DNA of 64,000 bases from Anoplopoma fimbria (taxonomy: Eukaryota; Chordata; Actinopteri; Perciformes; Anoplopomatidae), in assembly GCF_027596085.1 (NCBI RefSeq), contig NC_072467.1:28281082-28345081 (forward strand). Reading direction: 5' to 3'. Positions 10,786 through 22,504 of the stretch are shown here, piece by piece. Within the stretch, counting starts at the first letter, position 1; each line of letters begins with the position of its first letter. A program made the translations under genes and the position numbers. The notes under the pieces are model-generated. The model ran no database searches. It was not told the origin of the DNA and saw only the letters and a program-made list of their open reading frames with translations.

Positions 10786-11402
10786 GCCCTATTATGATAT
10801 TTTCAGGGTGTATATTTTTATCTCCAGTTACAGTTACAACATGTTTACATCGTTAATGCCCATAATCCTCCTTGTTCTTCTCATCTTCTGTCCTGCAGCA
10901 CCTCTTCTCACCTTCTCTGAAATGCTCCGTTGTAGCTCCTCCCTCCAGAAAGCAAAGTCTGCTCTGATTGGTCAGCTAGCCCGCTCTGTTGTGATTGGTC
11001 AACGTTTCATATTTTAAAAAACTCAGAGTTGTCTCGTGTTGCCTTTTGTTGTTTGAGGGTCAAACTAGCCGGAAGGAGTTTTACGTCACTTCTGTAACAT
11101 TGTGACCTCATAAAGTTACATTATGACCTCATAAAGTTACATTGTGACCTCATAAAGTTATATTGTGCCCTCATAAATTACATTGTGACCTCATAAAGTT
11201 ACATTATGACCTCATAAAGTTACAGAAGTGAAGGAGAGAATTCAATGGAGCCGTTTCAGGAGCTCAGGAGCTTCTGAGGGGGAAGGTAACTCCTTTTAGG
11301 CGTGGATTTCAGGTTTTACACTAGACGGACGTTTTACATGTACAGAAATACATATAACACACTAAAGAAGAGGGGAAAAGTGGAAAACATAAGTGTCTTA
11401 TT
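10786..11402 (+). repeat. R4 element, long copy
   Basis: Begins ggccctattatg, shares most of its length with the inverted copy at 15068-15440, and ends near 'ggaaaagtggaaaacataag'. It contains two inverted CCAAT boxes ('ctgattggtcagctagc', 'gtgattggtcaac') around 10970-11005 and a 21-bp tandem array (11096-11225). The shared open frame 'SSYSYNMFTSLMPIILLV' in both copies is repeat sequence, not a gene. R4 termini inferred from the two copies both start GGCCCTATTATG, so it is probably a non-autonomous DNA transposon. Confidence 0.6.
11096..11225 (+). repeat. 21-bp minisatellite inside R4
   Basis: About six copies of a unit containing 'gacctcataaagttac' with alternating 'attgt' and 'attat' joints. 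It lies inside R4 copy 1 and is absent from copy 2, so it expanded or inserted after the copies separated. Confidence 0.8.
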
Positions 11403-12839
11403 TTCTTTGGTATTTTGATCATGAACACATATGCAGTGATGATTGCTGGGTAATATGTATCTCCAGTGTGAAGTCTTGATTCGTTCATGTTAAAAGATGA
11501 TTACACTCTGTGGCCAGTTTAGTTGTAAAACAGGTCGCACTGATGGTCATAGACTAGCTGTTCCATGAACCCTAATGCTCCAGAGTTATTCCTTTAAAGA
11601 GAGCTTCAGATCTCTAAGGACTGCATCTTAAACTTCAAAAATAAATAAATGCTTCAGAAGTCGTACCAGGCGGTAAGTGGAATCTTAAACCCTCTGAACA
11701 CCAAACAGTTTAGAGGCGTTTTGTTTGTCTCCTGTCACATTTTTCTCTCTGTAGTTTTGATTTTCACTTCAATATAAAAGTCCTGCTCCTCTATGGAAAC
11801 AGAGCAATCATGGATAGAAGCAGAGAAAACTCAAACTTGTCTTTAGTGCAGAATAACACAGTTATTATGACATCAATCATAAAAAAGAAAGAAACACAAG
11901 TTGACTTTCTTTGATAATTTATTTTACAAAAATTGGAAAACAATGGAATCTGTAAATAGTGTTACCAAAGTTTCACAGATTTTTTTGTCACATGACTGTT
12001 TCACTGAGGAGCTCAGTAAAACATTTTTAAAGGATCTGGTTAAAGCAAAGGGGTTTAATTAGGGAAGGATTTTAAATGGGACATGAAAAAAAAATGGTTG
12101 ACAGACAGAAGTGTTAAACATTTCATGATAATATGGCGGCTGCATCCAGAGGGTTGGTGTATGAACAGATACATGTGTACATTGAGATGGGGCTGAAGAG
12201 GAGGAGAGCATCGGCACATTTCCTGCATCCTCCGTCAGCTCTTATCAGCCCATCTGCATGTGATTACTGGAGGAGTCTGTGAAGCAGCAGGTTAACATAA
12301 TGTTTGTGTTCAGTATGAGTTTCTCCTGCTCAGCGGTCGCTGCTGCTCTAAAGTAATCTCTCTGGACAGGAAGGGCTCATTTCCTCTGCAGGCTCAAAGT
12401 AATTACCTGGCTGTGAGTGTTGCATGTCAATTAGGTGATTTCACTCATTTAGGTAGATTTTTTTCCAGGCAGTAAATATCTTTATCTCACAAGAGGCGGA
12501 GCCTCGGGAGGATATTTCTGCAGGTCCGTCTGTTGCTTTAACACTCTGGTCCTCGGTGAGATGCTTCGACGAGAAACGGACAGATTGATCCAGAGGATGA
12601 ATCATAAGTAAACTGTAACCCCCCAGACCTTTTCCTCTAGCAGCACCATCTGGACAACATTTCTAATTGGATACAAAAAACAATAATGTAACTGATTGAT
12701 TAAAATCCACTTTTGCACATTCTCACTCCCCAGATGCTGAACCCTTTGAATGCTGAATGTTTGCGCACCGAGGGATGAAGTGTTCCTTAATGTTCTGAGA
12801 AAATCCTCTTCTCGAAAACGCATCCCAGCAAGGTCTAGC
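11403..12839. other. No gene recognised
   Basis: AT-rich, unrecognised. Around 12320-12450 there is a GC-balanced stretch with 'caattaggtgatttcac' type homeodomain-like words that could be a conserved non-coding element, but this cannot be judged without alignment. Confidence 0.3.
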
Positions 12840-12903
12840 TTTATGAGGAACTTGTGTTGATGTTGGCGGCCCCTGTGGACAAACACGGTATTGTTTCTGT
12901 ACA
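12840..12903 (-). repeat. Short dispersed repeat fragment
   Basis: The phrase 'cttgtgttgatgttggcgg' followed by 'cccctgtggacaaa' recurs in reverse complement near 27262-27300 ('tttgtccacagggaccgcc'). Two old copies of the same small repeat in opposite orientation. Confidence 0.45.
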
Positions 12904-15067
12904 CCAGACTCCCTTTAGAAAACCTCTCATTTTACTGCAGCAGTGTTTTAATGCCATAAACTCCCAGATTCATTCTTCAGGTCAAATTAGAAACATTGGG
13001 ACATTGAGAAGCCTCTAAAAGCATAAAATGATGATTCACTGTTCAAATCAAATCTTCATCACACAGAAAACCAGTGAATTATTAATTCATCAATCCTCAT
13101 CTCTCTACATTTATGATATCACAGGTTTCTGTTTCTTCATTATATATATAAAATGTATAGTGTGTTGGACTGCAGGTAGAATATTTAATGAAGCTGCTGC
13201 TGAAGTCACCTATTGATCACTAATCACTTTGACCCAGTTTGTCTTTTTATAGAAACTTTTCCCCCCAAGATGTTCCTCTTCTTGGTTCCAGTGAATCATT
13301 AAGAGAGACGAGAGGAGCAGGACTGTTCACGGTCGACTGAGGAAAACCTTAAAGAGCAAATATATCCCCCACTTCCTGTCTCCTCCTCTATTAGATTAAC
13401 CTTTTATCGTACTAGTTATCAGATTAGAAGCTCCGTCAAATCAAAATTAATGAATTTCAACGGTTTGAGTTTAATTAAGTTCTTGTTCTGAGAGATATTT
13501 CATTAAGTTTAAAAATGGTGGCAGAACATTTTAATGATTCAGTCTCAGATGAAAATTTCATCCCTTTTTTATAAGTTTCTATTTTCGGGAAATCCACATT
13601 CTTCAGTCCTCGGCTGTCCACATCATTAAATCAGAGTTGCTCCTCGGTGGCGTCTTCACAGTGATGATTGAAGGAATCCTCTGTTCTCTCGTGTTTTCTT
13701 CTCTCCAGTCGATTCAAGCTGTCAAGTTCAAACCTGCCTGTTTCAGATCTCTGAACCGATGGCAAAATCTTCAGTTCAAAAAGTTCACACTCGATACATA
13801 CATCTTACGTCTCTTTTCAAAATAAACTTCTGTGTTTACAGGAAACGAACAGTTTCAACTCTTTCATGCATACGGCGTCTCTTTTTGCATTGAATTTACA
13901 AAAAAAATAAAGTTGCTCATGAAAACTACTTGGTAACGTTTAGGAAAAGATGTTTGTTTCTGATTAAAATAAGAACATAAGAACGTTTGTAACTGGCATA
14001 CGCACCATTAAAGGACCGGTCAGTCTCAGCTTTTCCAGATGGAAACACTCACTCAGCTGCTATCACAAAGCAGATTTAGCAAAGTAAGCTAATCAATAAG
14101 GTTATGAATAATGTAAAAGCTAGCACTAGCTTAGCAAACGTTAGCTTTAAACGTTTGTAAATGACGGTATTTGACGAGTAGAGAACAGGTTGTGTCAACA
14201 TGTGAAGGGTTTATAAAACAAAGCATTGTAACAGTTCACAAATATGTTAAATGTAACTTAATGCATCAGTAATAATATTCTAATAAAATAATGTGTATGA
14301 TAGTTGAAACATAATGAGTACTTTTACATTTGCTGCAGAAAGATATTTTTATACTTTTCCTGCAGTAAAGGATCTTGACTCTCCCTCCACAGCTGCTGGT
14401 GATGCTTCCAGTTTAATATCTGCAGTTATAATGTATTCTGATTAAATCATTTTCATTAATAAAACAGATTTTTCTTTCCAGTAATGAAGGCAGCAGGTTC
14501 ACCAGGCTCCTCTTTTCTAAAGTCGACGTGCAGAGCTGGATTCAGTCATTCTGTCTGATTACTGACTGTGCAGCTTGTAAACAGGACACATTAGCCCTTC
14601 ATCGGATTTTCTGCTCATTTAAATACTAACTCAGAATCATCCACTGGGTTGATTTCATTTAGAAAGGGGAAAATAAGTCTCTCTCTTTGGTTCTCAGGCT
14701 TCATCTCCTCCATGTTTCCTGTTCAGCAGACGGCATGATTTACTTTTCTACAGCTTTCAGCTCCACCTCCTCAACGACATGATGAACAGATTCATCCTTT
14801 AACGCTCAGAGTCTGTGGCTCACCAACAAAGACCTTCTACCCAGAGTGACGTTTTTCACACCACTGAAGCTCAACAACCGTACGAGGAGAAATCCTGACA
14901 AGAGTTTGTTGGAGAGCAGAAGCTCAGTTTGGGCCAGATGATGAAGTCCAAACTACCGCTCCAACACTTAGTCTCTTCTGAACTTAGTAACTGTTGGTGT
15001 CCCAACGATGTTTGAAGAAAGCACTGGAAACAGACAGAGTTTGATGCAACAGAGTTTTTAAAGTTTT
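12904..15067. other. No gene recognised
   Basis: Unrecognised sequence. A short R3-like phrase ('gtttaggaaaagatgtttg') is present at about 13939-13957, so a decayed R3-family fragment probably lies around 13,800-13,990. Confidence 0.35.
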
Positions 15068-15440
15068 TAAAGTGGCCCTATTATGCTTTTCCACTTTTCC
15101 CCTCTCCTTTAGTGCGTTGTATATATTTGTACATGTAAATGTCCGTAGAGTGTAAAACCTGAAGTGCTCACCTAAAAGGAGCTGCCTTCCCCCTCAGAAG
15201 CTCCTGAGCTTCCGACGCATCCCAAATGTTGACCAATCACAACAGAGCGAGCTAGCTGACCAATCAGAGCAGACTTTGCTTTCTGGAGGGAGGAGCTACA
15301 ACAGAGCGTTTCAGAGAGAGGGTGAGAAGAGGTGCTGCAGGACAGAATGATGAGAACAACAAGGAGGATGATGGGCATTAACGATGTAAACATGTTGTAA
15401 CTGTAACTGGAGATAAAAATATGCACCCGGACAAATATCA
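15068..15440 (-). repeat. R4 element, short copy
   Basis: Reverse-oriented relative to 10786-11402, with both CCAAT boxes retained ('gaccaatcac', 'gaccaatcag') and the 21-bp array absent. It begins gtggccctattatgctttt, giving the true R4 3' terminus, which matches the 5' terminus of the other copy in inverse orientation. Confidence 0.6.
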
Positions 15441-16068
15441 AACCCAGGTTTAATCTTTCTCATGCTGTCTTGGAAAGTCCCAAACGTTCCCGCGCAGGCC
15501 TGTTCAGTCATGTCTTTTAGAAACAAATATTTCCGAGGGTTTCCGAAGTGTATTTTCAATAAACTTGAATCATTTATTGAGTCAAACAGGTTATATGTTT
15601 AACCATTTGAATCACACTATATTAATAATAGTTTTAATATGAAGATTTCATAAATGTGTGCTTTAAACATTTAATAATATTGATATTGCTGGCTTATTGT
15701 GAGAAATCAAACTCCTACAGGTTTCAACAGCCACATAGAGTAGAGCTTCTTTTTACTGGAAAACCTTCATGTCTCCTTCACTGCCTCCAACTGCGTCCAG
15801 AAAGCTATTCTGTCAGAAAAGCACTCTGTGGTTGAAGAAAATGAGGCGTGATGAGGTGTTCAACAAGAAAGTAAACTACAGATGTCGAGGATCACAGTTC
15901 TCCAGCTGAACTCTTCGTACTTCTGATGGTTTTCATGGCCACACAACCTGAAAATAAATATATATCACAAGGAGGAATACTGTATCTAATGTTTTCAGCA
16001 AAACGTCCAGTTTTGATTTTACTCTCTTTTAGGAGAACGTTTTCACACCAGCAACCAAACCAGAGGTC
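15441..16068. other. No gene recognised
   Basis: AT-rich unrecognised sequence between R4 and the R2 fragment. Confidence 0.35.
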
Positions 16069-16093
16069 GGTACTACGAAGCAAGAATTGTGTT
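16069..16093 (+). repeat. R2 5' fragment
   Basis: ggtactacgaagcaagaatt, the beginning of R2, positioned about 50 bp before an R1 copy. Confidence 0.4.
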
Positions 16094-16140
16094 CTTGACG
16101 GTTTTCCTAAATCTCACTAGGTGATGCTGTTGATGAAACC

Positions 16141-16562
16141 ATAGACTGTATATAAGAAGTGGGTGTAGTGATCGGTTCGTTTCCCATTGGTTTGAGGACC
16201 TATGAACAGGAAGTGACCATATATGGACTGAGGAGGAGTGACGTAGAGACGCCGTATACGTCTCTGGTGTGGACCTGTCAATCAGTGTGTAGCCCCGCCC
16301 TAAAGCATCCCCTGCTTTATGGTCTGTTTGACTCTAAATGGAGCATCATTTACTAAATGAACATCATGCTGTATTGAAGAAGACTTGAAACTAGAGATTG
16401 AGACCATAAACTCATGTTTACAATGTTTACTGAGGGAATAAATCAAGAGAGAAGTAGAGTCATTTTCTCATAGACTTCTATACAACCAGAGGAGTCGCCC
16501 CCTGGTGGACAGGAGAGAGAATGCAGCTTTAACACAGGAAGCTTTGACTTCACTCTGCAGAA
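16141..16562 (+). repeat. R1 copy, nearly full length
   Basis: From atagactgtatataagaag to 'gctttgacttcactctgcag'. A deletion removes the CRE-to-YY1 part ('gaggacctatgaacaggaag' joins the 5' end to the body). The remainder is very close to the common R1 sequence, with a minus-strand CTCF-like core at 16496-16508. Confidence 0.85.
16496..16508 (-). promoter_or_regulatory. CTCF-like core in R1
   Basis: CGCCCCCTGGTGG on the plus strand; minus-strand orientation, as at 9920. Confidence 0.5.
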
Positions 16563-17215
16563 CTTTAATCTTTTATTTTGAAACTGTCCAATTAAGAAGA
16601 AAAATGTTCACAGTCTCCTCTGTGGCAGTAAACACAACACACCTCCAATAAAACAACAGAGTTACATCCTGTCAAAGTTTCAGCTGTGAGCTAAACCTCT
16701 AATATATTTATTATATATATCAATAAACTGATGCACCTCGTCTTATGTTTTAATATTTGCACTACAGCTTTCAATAGTAAATAACTCTGGACCTTTTTTT
16801 CTCAATGGACTCCACAGCAGGGACTAAAGCTGTTTCCATAGCAACAGCACAGCATTGAAAAGGTGTAGGGCTTGTTTTTTTTAAACACCAGATGATGTAA
16901 CCGTCTCATTTGCATGTGAATGACATGTGAATGTGGTTAAAATGACGTAACAGTCTTTCATTGGCTGTCATTAATATTCACGCTGCTGAACGTGAGCGTG
17001 ATGACATTCAATGGATCCGTTAGTGGTGAGAAAGGCTGCTGATTGGTCGACTGAACGAGCTGCTGGTTACAGTCCAGTGTCACTTTAAAGTGTTCACAGT
17101 CTTTGATGTTTTTACTAAATATTAAAATATGTTTCATTTACAAAACACGTAGGTTTGAAGAAATGATCCGACCACAAACTGACTGTCCTCTTTCAAAAAA
17201 AGACATGATCCTCAT
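16563..17215. other. No gene recognised
   Basis: Unrecognised AT-rich sequence. Confidence 0.35.
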
Positions 17216-17345
17216 GCAGTGATGGAGAGTAACTAAGTACATGAAAGTACTGTAAGTTCAATTTTAGAGGTACTGTTACTGTACTACATCTCAGAGTAAA
17301 TATTGTACTTTTTACTGTACTACAATTATCTGATCATTTAAATTA
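17216..17345 (+). repeat. hAT-end-like dispersed repeat
   Basis: The run 'gagagtaactaagtacatga' followed by 'agtactgt', 'caattttagaggtact' and 'aaatattgtacttttta' parallels the terminal region of the hAT element at 47931 ('taacggagtacattt', 'caattttgaggg', 'aaatattgtactctttac'). It is probably a solo end or non-autonomous relative from a related hAT group, not a copy of the same element. Confidence 0.5.
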
Positions 17346-18968
17346 CTTTACAGATGCAGATTATTAATCAACTGATAAATTATGATTTATTGTTCTATAT
17401 TAAACTACCAGCAGTATATTAAGTCATGCAAATGAAAAGTAATGAACACATGAATGCATCCATAAATATAACACTATGATATTATATATATTGTTCTGCA
17501 TAGAGCTCAGGATAACAGAGTGTTTCCACACTGTGGTCCTGATGCTTCATGTCATCAGTGTGTCAGACTTTTCTTTAAAATATTCACTTTTATGAGCTCT
17601 AATGTTTTTCATAACCTGTGACCATGTTTTATGCAAACACACTGTGTTCATAATATCTTTCATTTCAGACATAAACAGACGAGCAGAGAGCTTTAAACTC
17701 CATCAACTCATCAGCTGAGAAGTAAAGAAGGAACTAAAGAGCTGCTCAGCCAGCGGAGCAGCTGTTCACACCTCCACCTGCTGATGAGACCCTCGTCCTG
17801 GAGAGATATCACCATGCAATTTCAGCTGATTTTCCTCCTTAATCTTCTTTAAATCCGTATAAACCTGTCTGAACGGTCGACAGCTTCATTATCCTCGCCT
17901 CTAAATCATCACTAGACGGATACTTCCGTTTATTGAATTGATTGAACAAAATAATATCTCTATCTTCACAGCAGAGACGACTACGACACATTTCAAACAT
18001 TGTCAAAGAAAAGGTTGCACATGATGTGGATATTATTGTTGTAAGAGTCCGATTTAAAGACGAAGGATCAGAGTTCAGTGTTAAAAGGATGTCGTCACGC
18101 TCTGATTGGACAAATCTGTTCTCAGCTCTTAATTAGGAGCCAACAGGTGATCTGAATAAAAGCTCTAATTAACTGAGAAGAGAAAAGACTTCTCTCTGAC
18201 TCCTAACCTCCAAACCAACTCCTACCTCCTCTCTGTTTCTGTCAGATTAATTACAATAAGCAGGGAGTGGAAAAGGTTTATTTAACCCTCAAACAGTGAG
18301 TCTCCAAAATATTTACTCAATTGTAGATTTCTAAAACAAATTGTCCTTCTTTGTATAATCCTAAAACATGTTAATATTGTTTTTATCAGTGAATATTTGT
18401 GATAGTCACATGTGAAAAGCTCTGATTGCGCGCAAAGGTTATATAAATGACATTAAACTGATGCCGATGTGTCAGCCTCTGACAGCTCCCTCTGGAGACT
18501 TCATACTGGGTCTAAAAGATGCAGCAGAACTCTTCACCACCTGGAAACACACTGGAGCGAGTTCCCCTCTGAAGGAGCTTTATTCAGCATTCAGAGCAGC
18601 TGCAACTCATTATTATTGAATCCATAACTCACAGAACTCTGCAGGATGAACTCAGTTAATTCACAACGAGCGGTTCATTTTCTATCTGTGAAGTAATAAA
18701 TCAAACTCAGGAGGTTTTGACGCTGTGGTTTGGTTTACTCCACACACCGGCTCACACTAGAACATTCGGCTCTGACAGCTCATGAAAAATGACTCACAAA
18801 TCCAGGTAGCAACAAGATCTCATTATAAATAAAAGAAAACGTAAAGAGAGGATGTTTCCATGGAAACCACAGATTCAGTACAAACACGTTTTCTTTGTCA
18901 GAGTTATGAATGAAAACTAGAGACATCTCTGTAAGATCAGACACAACAAGTCAAACAGCCGTCCTCTG

Positions 18969-18973
<5 letters not shown>
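17346..18973. other. No gene recognised
   Basis: AT-rich, unrecognised. Short frames here show no domain. Confidence 0.35.

Positions 18974-19057
<84 letters not shown>
18974..19057 (+). repeat. (CA)n microsatellite
   Basis: An uninterrupted AC/CA dinucleotide array of about 84 bp. Confidence 0.97.
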
Positions 19058-19059
<2 letters not shown>

Positions 19060-20229
19060 AGCATCCCACAGTTTGTATAATTCCTGTCAGGATGAATTGG
19101 TTGATTCATTGTATTAATTAACGCTCAGCTAAAGCGTTCAAAGCTTTCGATAACAGCCTTTGAAGTAAAACGCCGTGTGGTGACCCTCCCTGGATTTATG
19201 TTTTAATGCAAATGTAAGAAAGAAAAGATAAGCAACACTTGAAAGCAACACATCTGAGCTTAAAGCCAGACTCCTGCAGCACTGTGGGACGCCGTGGTCA
19301 CTGCAGGAGAGATTTCAGAGGAACAGCAGAACTAGAAAACCCTTCAGAGAGTTACGTGAACGACGACCGCTTCAACAACAGAAACACGAGTTTGTTCTGC
19401 AGAAGATTAAGAGAGGAAACAGCTTAAAGACTTCAATCTCACTATCTTCACTTTTAATAGGTTGGTTATTACAGCTAAACTTGTGGCCCTTGAAGGGAAC
19501 TTCATGGTGCATTCAGGTGTACGTCATAAACTCTGACAAACCTCAAGCTGTTCTTGAAAAGTTCCCTCCTGTCATCTACTGAATCTTCTTCCTGTTGTTG
19601 TTTGTTCCCAACTGACTGATGAAAGCAGTTTTGTTGTTCTTATGTATTAAATAAATTATTTTAATTGACCATATAGACTGAGTGCAGTTCATTTAAATAT
19701 ATATCCATTACGGTATCATCTCGTTTAAAAATGTCTACAGCAGAGTAAATATTAAAAGAAATACAGAATGAGTATTACGTTATATTCCATCATATTTTTT
19801 GGTTTTTGGATTGGAATCCTGAGTTTGTGTTTTCCTTTGTGACAATAAAAGACATTTCCCCCATATATGAATACGGAAAAGTTGCCCAGAATTCAGGAAA
19901 TATAGTGTTAGACGCTCAAAATGTACATTTGTCTTCACATGAAGGAGGGATTCACAGGAAACGATGCAGGATATATAATCTGTTGTTTCTGTCGGCTCTG
20001 AATCATCAGAGCTGATGAACATAAACTGAAAATGAAATAGTCAGATTTAGTTGTTATGGAGGTCGACCGGTCTGTCTCTACCTCCTCTCTCTGGGTTTCA
20101 AATCTTTTCTGCTGCTGACCAGAAGGAGACCTGAACTCTCAGGAACACCAGACGAGGGATTAATGGTCTGTTCTCTAATGAGATGAGAGGTCACCTGCAC
20201 TGCTAATGCTGATTAAAGTTTAAAAGGTA

Positions 20230-20231
<2 letters not shown>
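19058..20231. other. No gene recognised
   Basis: Unrecognised sequence between two CA arrays. Confidence 0.35.

Positions 20232-20318
<87 letters not shown>
20232..20318 (+). repeat. (CA)n microsatellite
   Basis: An uninterrupted CA dinucleotide array of about 87 bp. Frames across it translate as poly Cys-Val and are not genes. Confidence 0.97.
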
Positions 20319-20320
<2 letters not shown>

Positions 20321-20722
20321 CTTTGTCTGGTGTGTAGCTTTGACTTGTGTCGCTATTTGTGCCTGGAAGACAGATCTGTTTTCTGTTATTTTCTTCTCCA
20401 AGAATTACATTTTTTAAAATTTAAATGAACAAGAAAATAAACTTTTAATTATATTTGAATACTCTGGATAACTAGGTTATCATTAAATATCTGGAAAAAA
20501 GGAAGGGGTTATTATAAAAAGCTATTTGAAAATGAAAAGAGAAATTTAAAAGACTGAAAGTGAAGATGAATAAAACTCAAAGTAGATGTACAGCCCTGAA
20601 TCCATACATTTGTATATGGGAATTAACTTATCGTGGTGTTTTCTAACATGTTCATGGACGTCCAGCTGTTCACAGCGGTAAGAAGCCAGATCATTGGGTA
20701 ATGGAGGATTTTCAGCATTTTT
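20319..20722. other. No gene recognised
   Basis: AT-rich unrecognised sequence. Confidence 0.35.
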
Positions 20723-20785
20723 AACCTGGCTAGATCGCCATGGTAACTCATGCTGCAGACCTCACCTGCTCCAGAGGAAGTATTC
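20723..20785 (+). repeat. R2 internal fragment
   Basis: 'acctggctagatcgccatgg' followed by 'tgctgcagacctcacctgct' parallels 565-612. It again sits directly before an R1 fragment. Confidence 0.5.
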
Positions 20786-20826
20786 AGAGATTCAGTTTGA
20801 AATCAGCTTTAGAAAGTCTTCTGAAA

Positions 20827-20986
20827 ACACTTCCTGTTCACTGGTTGCAAAAAAACTAAATGGCGACGACCAAAAATGCTGAACTCAAGGGCTTCAAAAT
20901 GTCCACGAACCAATGGGATGATGTTGATTTGTGGACGGTGACGTCATGATGACTACCTCCAGTTCTTATATACAGTCACAGTCTAA
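20827..20986 (-). repeat. R1 5' fragment
   Basis: From 'cacttcctgttcactggttg' through a degenerate YY1-like 'aaatggcgacg' and an intact CRE (20939-20946) to 'cttatatacagtcacagtct', the R1 5' terminus. Confidence 0.7.
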
Positions 20987-22463
20987 ACACTAGAAACATC
21001 TTATCACTATAAAATATGAGCTGTGTTTCCACGTACTTATCTCTTATGTTATCCAGGTAATCTTGAACCAGGAAGTAAAAAGACAGCAAAAGCAAACACA
21101 GAACAGGAAGTAGGAGAGATGGAGCGAGCCAAAAAAAGTTTGTTCCTGAGAAGTTTACTGTCACGTAACTTCCGTAATAAGTCAGGCACTTATGTGGTCA
21201 TTTTAAGCCAAACAATTGTCTGTTTTTTTAAAAAGAAGTCGTGCCGACAATTAATGTCTGTTCAGGGAACCATTAAATTGCATGCCTGGACTTTTCCACA
21301 GACGGCTGTGAGACTGGGTTGAACATTTTCTACTGCAGATTCTGGTGCTTAAATATCTTATGACCTCATTGTGTATAAATTGCAATCTGACATTAAAAAC
21401 TGACAATCACAGGACAGATTCTTTAAATGGACCGTTGGACAGCAGGCGCTCTGAGTCTGTGGTAGAAATGCAAAATCAGGAGCCATAGCCTGCAAATAGT
21501 TCCAGTGATGGATGGACTGACTCAAGTCTGGTCTCTGGTGAAGCATCAATCAGCCTGAAAATACAACCAAGTGCCAACGAGAGCCGGCTGGAACTCACTG
21601 AGGAACAAAAGCAGTTGGCAAGACTCTGGAACAAACAAACACACGTCATGAAGACTGATTATAGAAGGTTCAACTTCAGAGAGACGCTGTGAGACAAAGC
21701 ACAGGTATCAGTGTGTGTTTGCAATCAGGAGAACATGTTTCTGCTAATTAATGACACAAACCTGGATCTAGTCACTAAAATGTTCTTTTCCCAATCATTG
21801 AACTAACTTCTTGTGTTTAGAAGATTATCAAACTCATATTAGATGAGTTTAAACTCTAATCGCTTCTATTTTCACGTTTCTTTCCAGTGAATCTCCTTCA
21901 GAAGATCGAACTTTACATGATGGAGAAGTTTCATAACTTTATGTAACACACTGAATTAAAATACCAACCGCTGTGCTGATTGAACTCACCAACACTGTGG
22001 GTTTTTATGCTAACTGGCACAGCTGAACTAATGAACTGAACTATAGTCTGCAGCTTGGGATCATGTTTTTAATTAAAAGGAACAAGTAGAAGTTGGTTAT
22101 GACCTGCTGAGGAAAAATAAAATATCACTAGTTCTCCAACATCTTATTGTTCAAGTTGACATTAAAAGAATATTTCACTGAAAATGTTTTTTGAGTATCA
22201 AATGAAGCCGGAGGTTGTTTTCTTTGTTCATTTTTATCTACTAGCACAAATACATGTATATAAAAAGACAGTCTTTGTGAAAATATCAATAGTAAAAGGA
22301 GAAAAAAAATCAAAGTTTCAAGACTTATACAATTAAATTATAGAATTGCAGTTTTTCCATAGACGTTTATGTTTACAAGTTGAGATGCATTAGACTGAAA
22401 TTATAAATCTTTGAATCCTTTATGAATGAAGATAATGTAAATGTTGATTCAGAGCTTGTGATT

Positions 22464-22466
<3 letters not shown>
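20987..22466. other. No gene recognised
   Basis: Unrecognised sequence. Open frames at 21023-21322 and elsewhere lack any recognisable domain. Confidence 0.35.

Positions 22467-22502
<36 letters not shown>
22467..22502 (+). repeat. (TA)n microsatellite
   Basis: About 18 perfect TA units. Confidence 0.95.

Positions 22503-22504
<2 letters not shown>

Noticed and set aside
10808..11017. Open frame with a signal-peptide-like start shared with 15172-15441
   Set aside because: Both are R4 repeat copies; the frames differ downstream and contain the CCAAT-box DNA.
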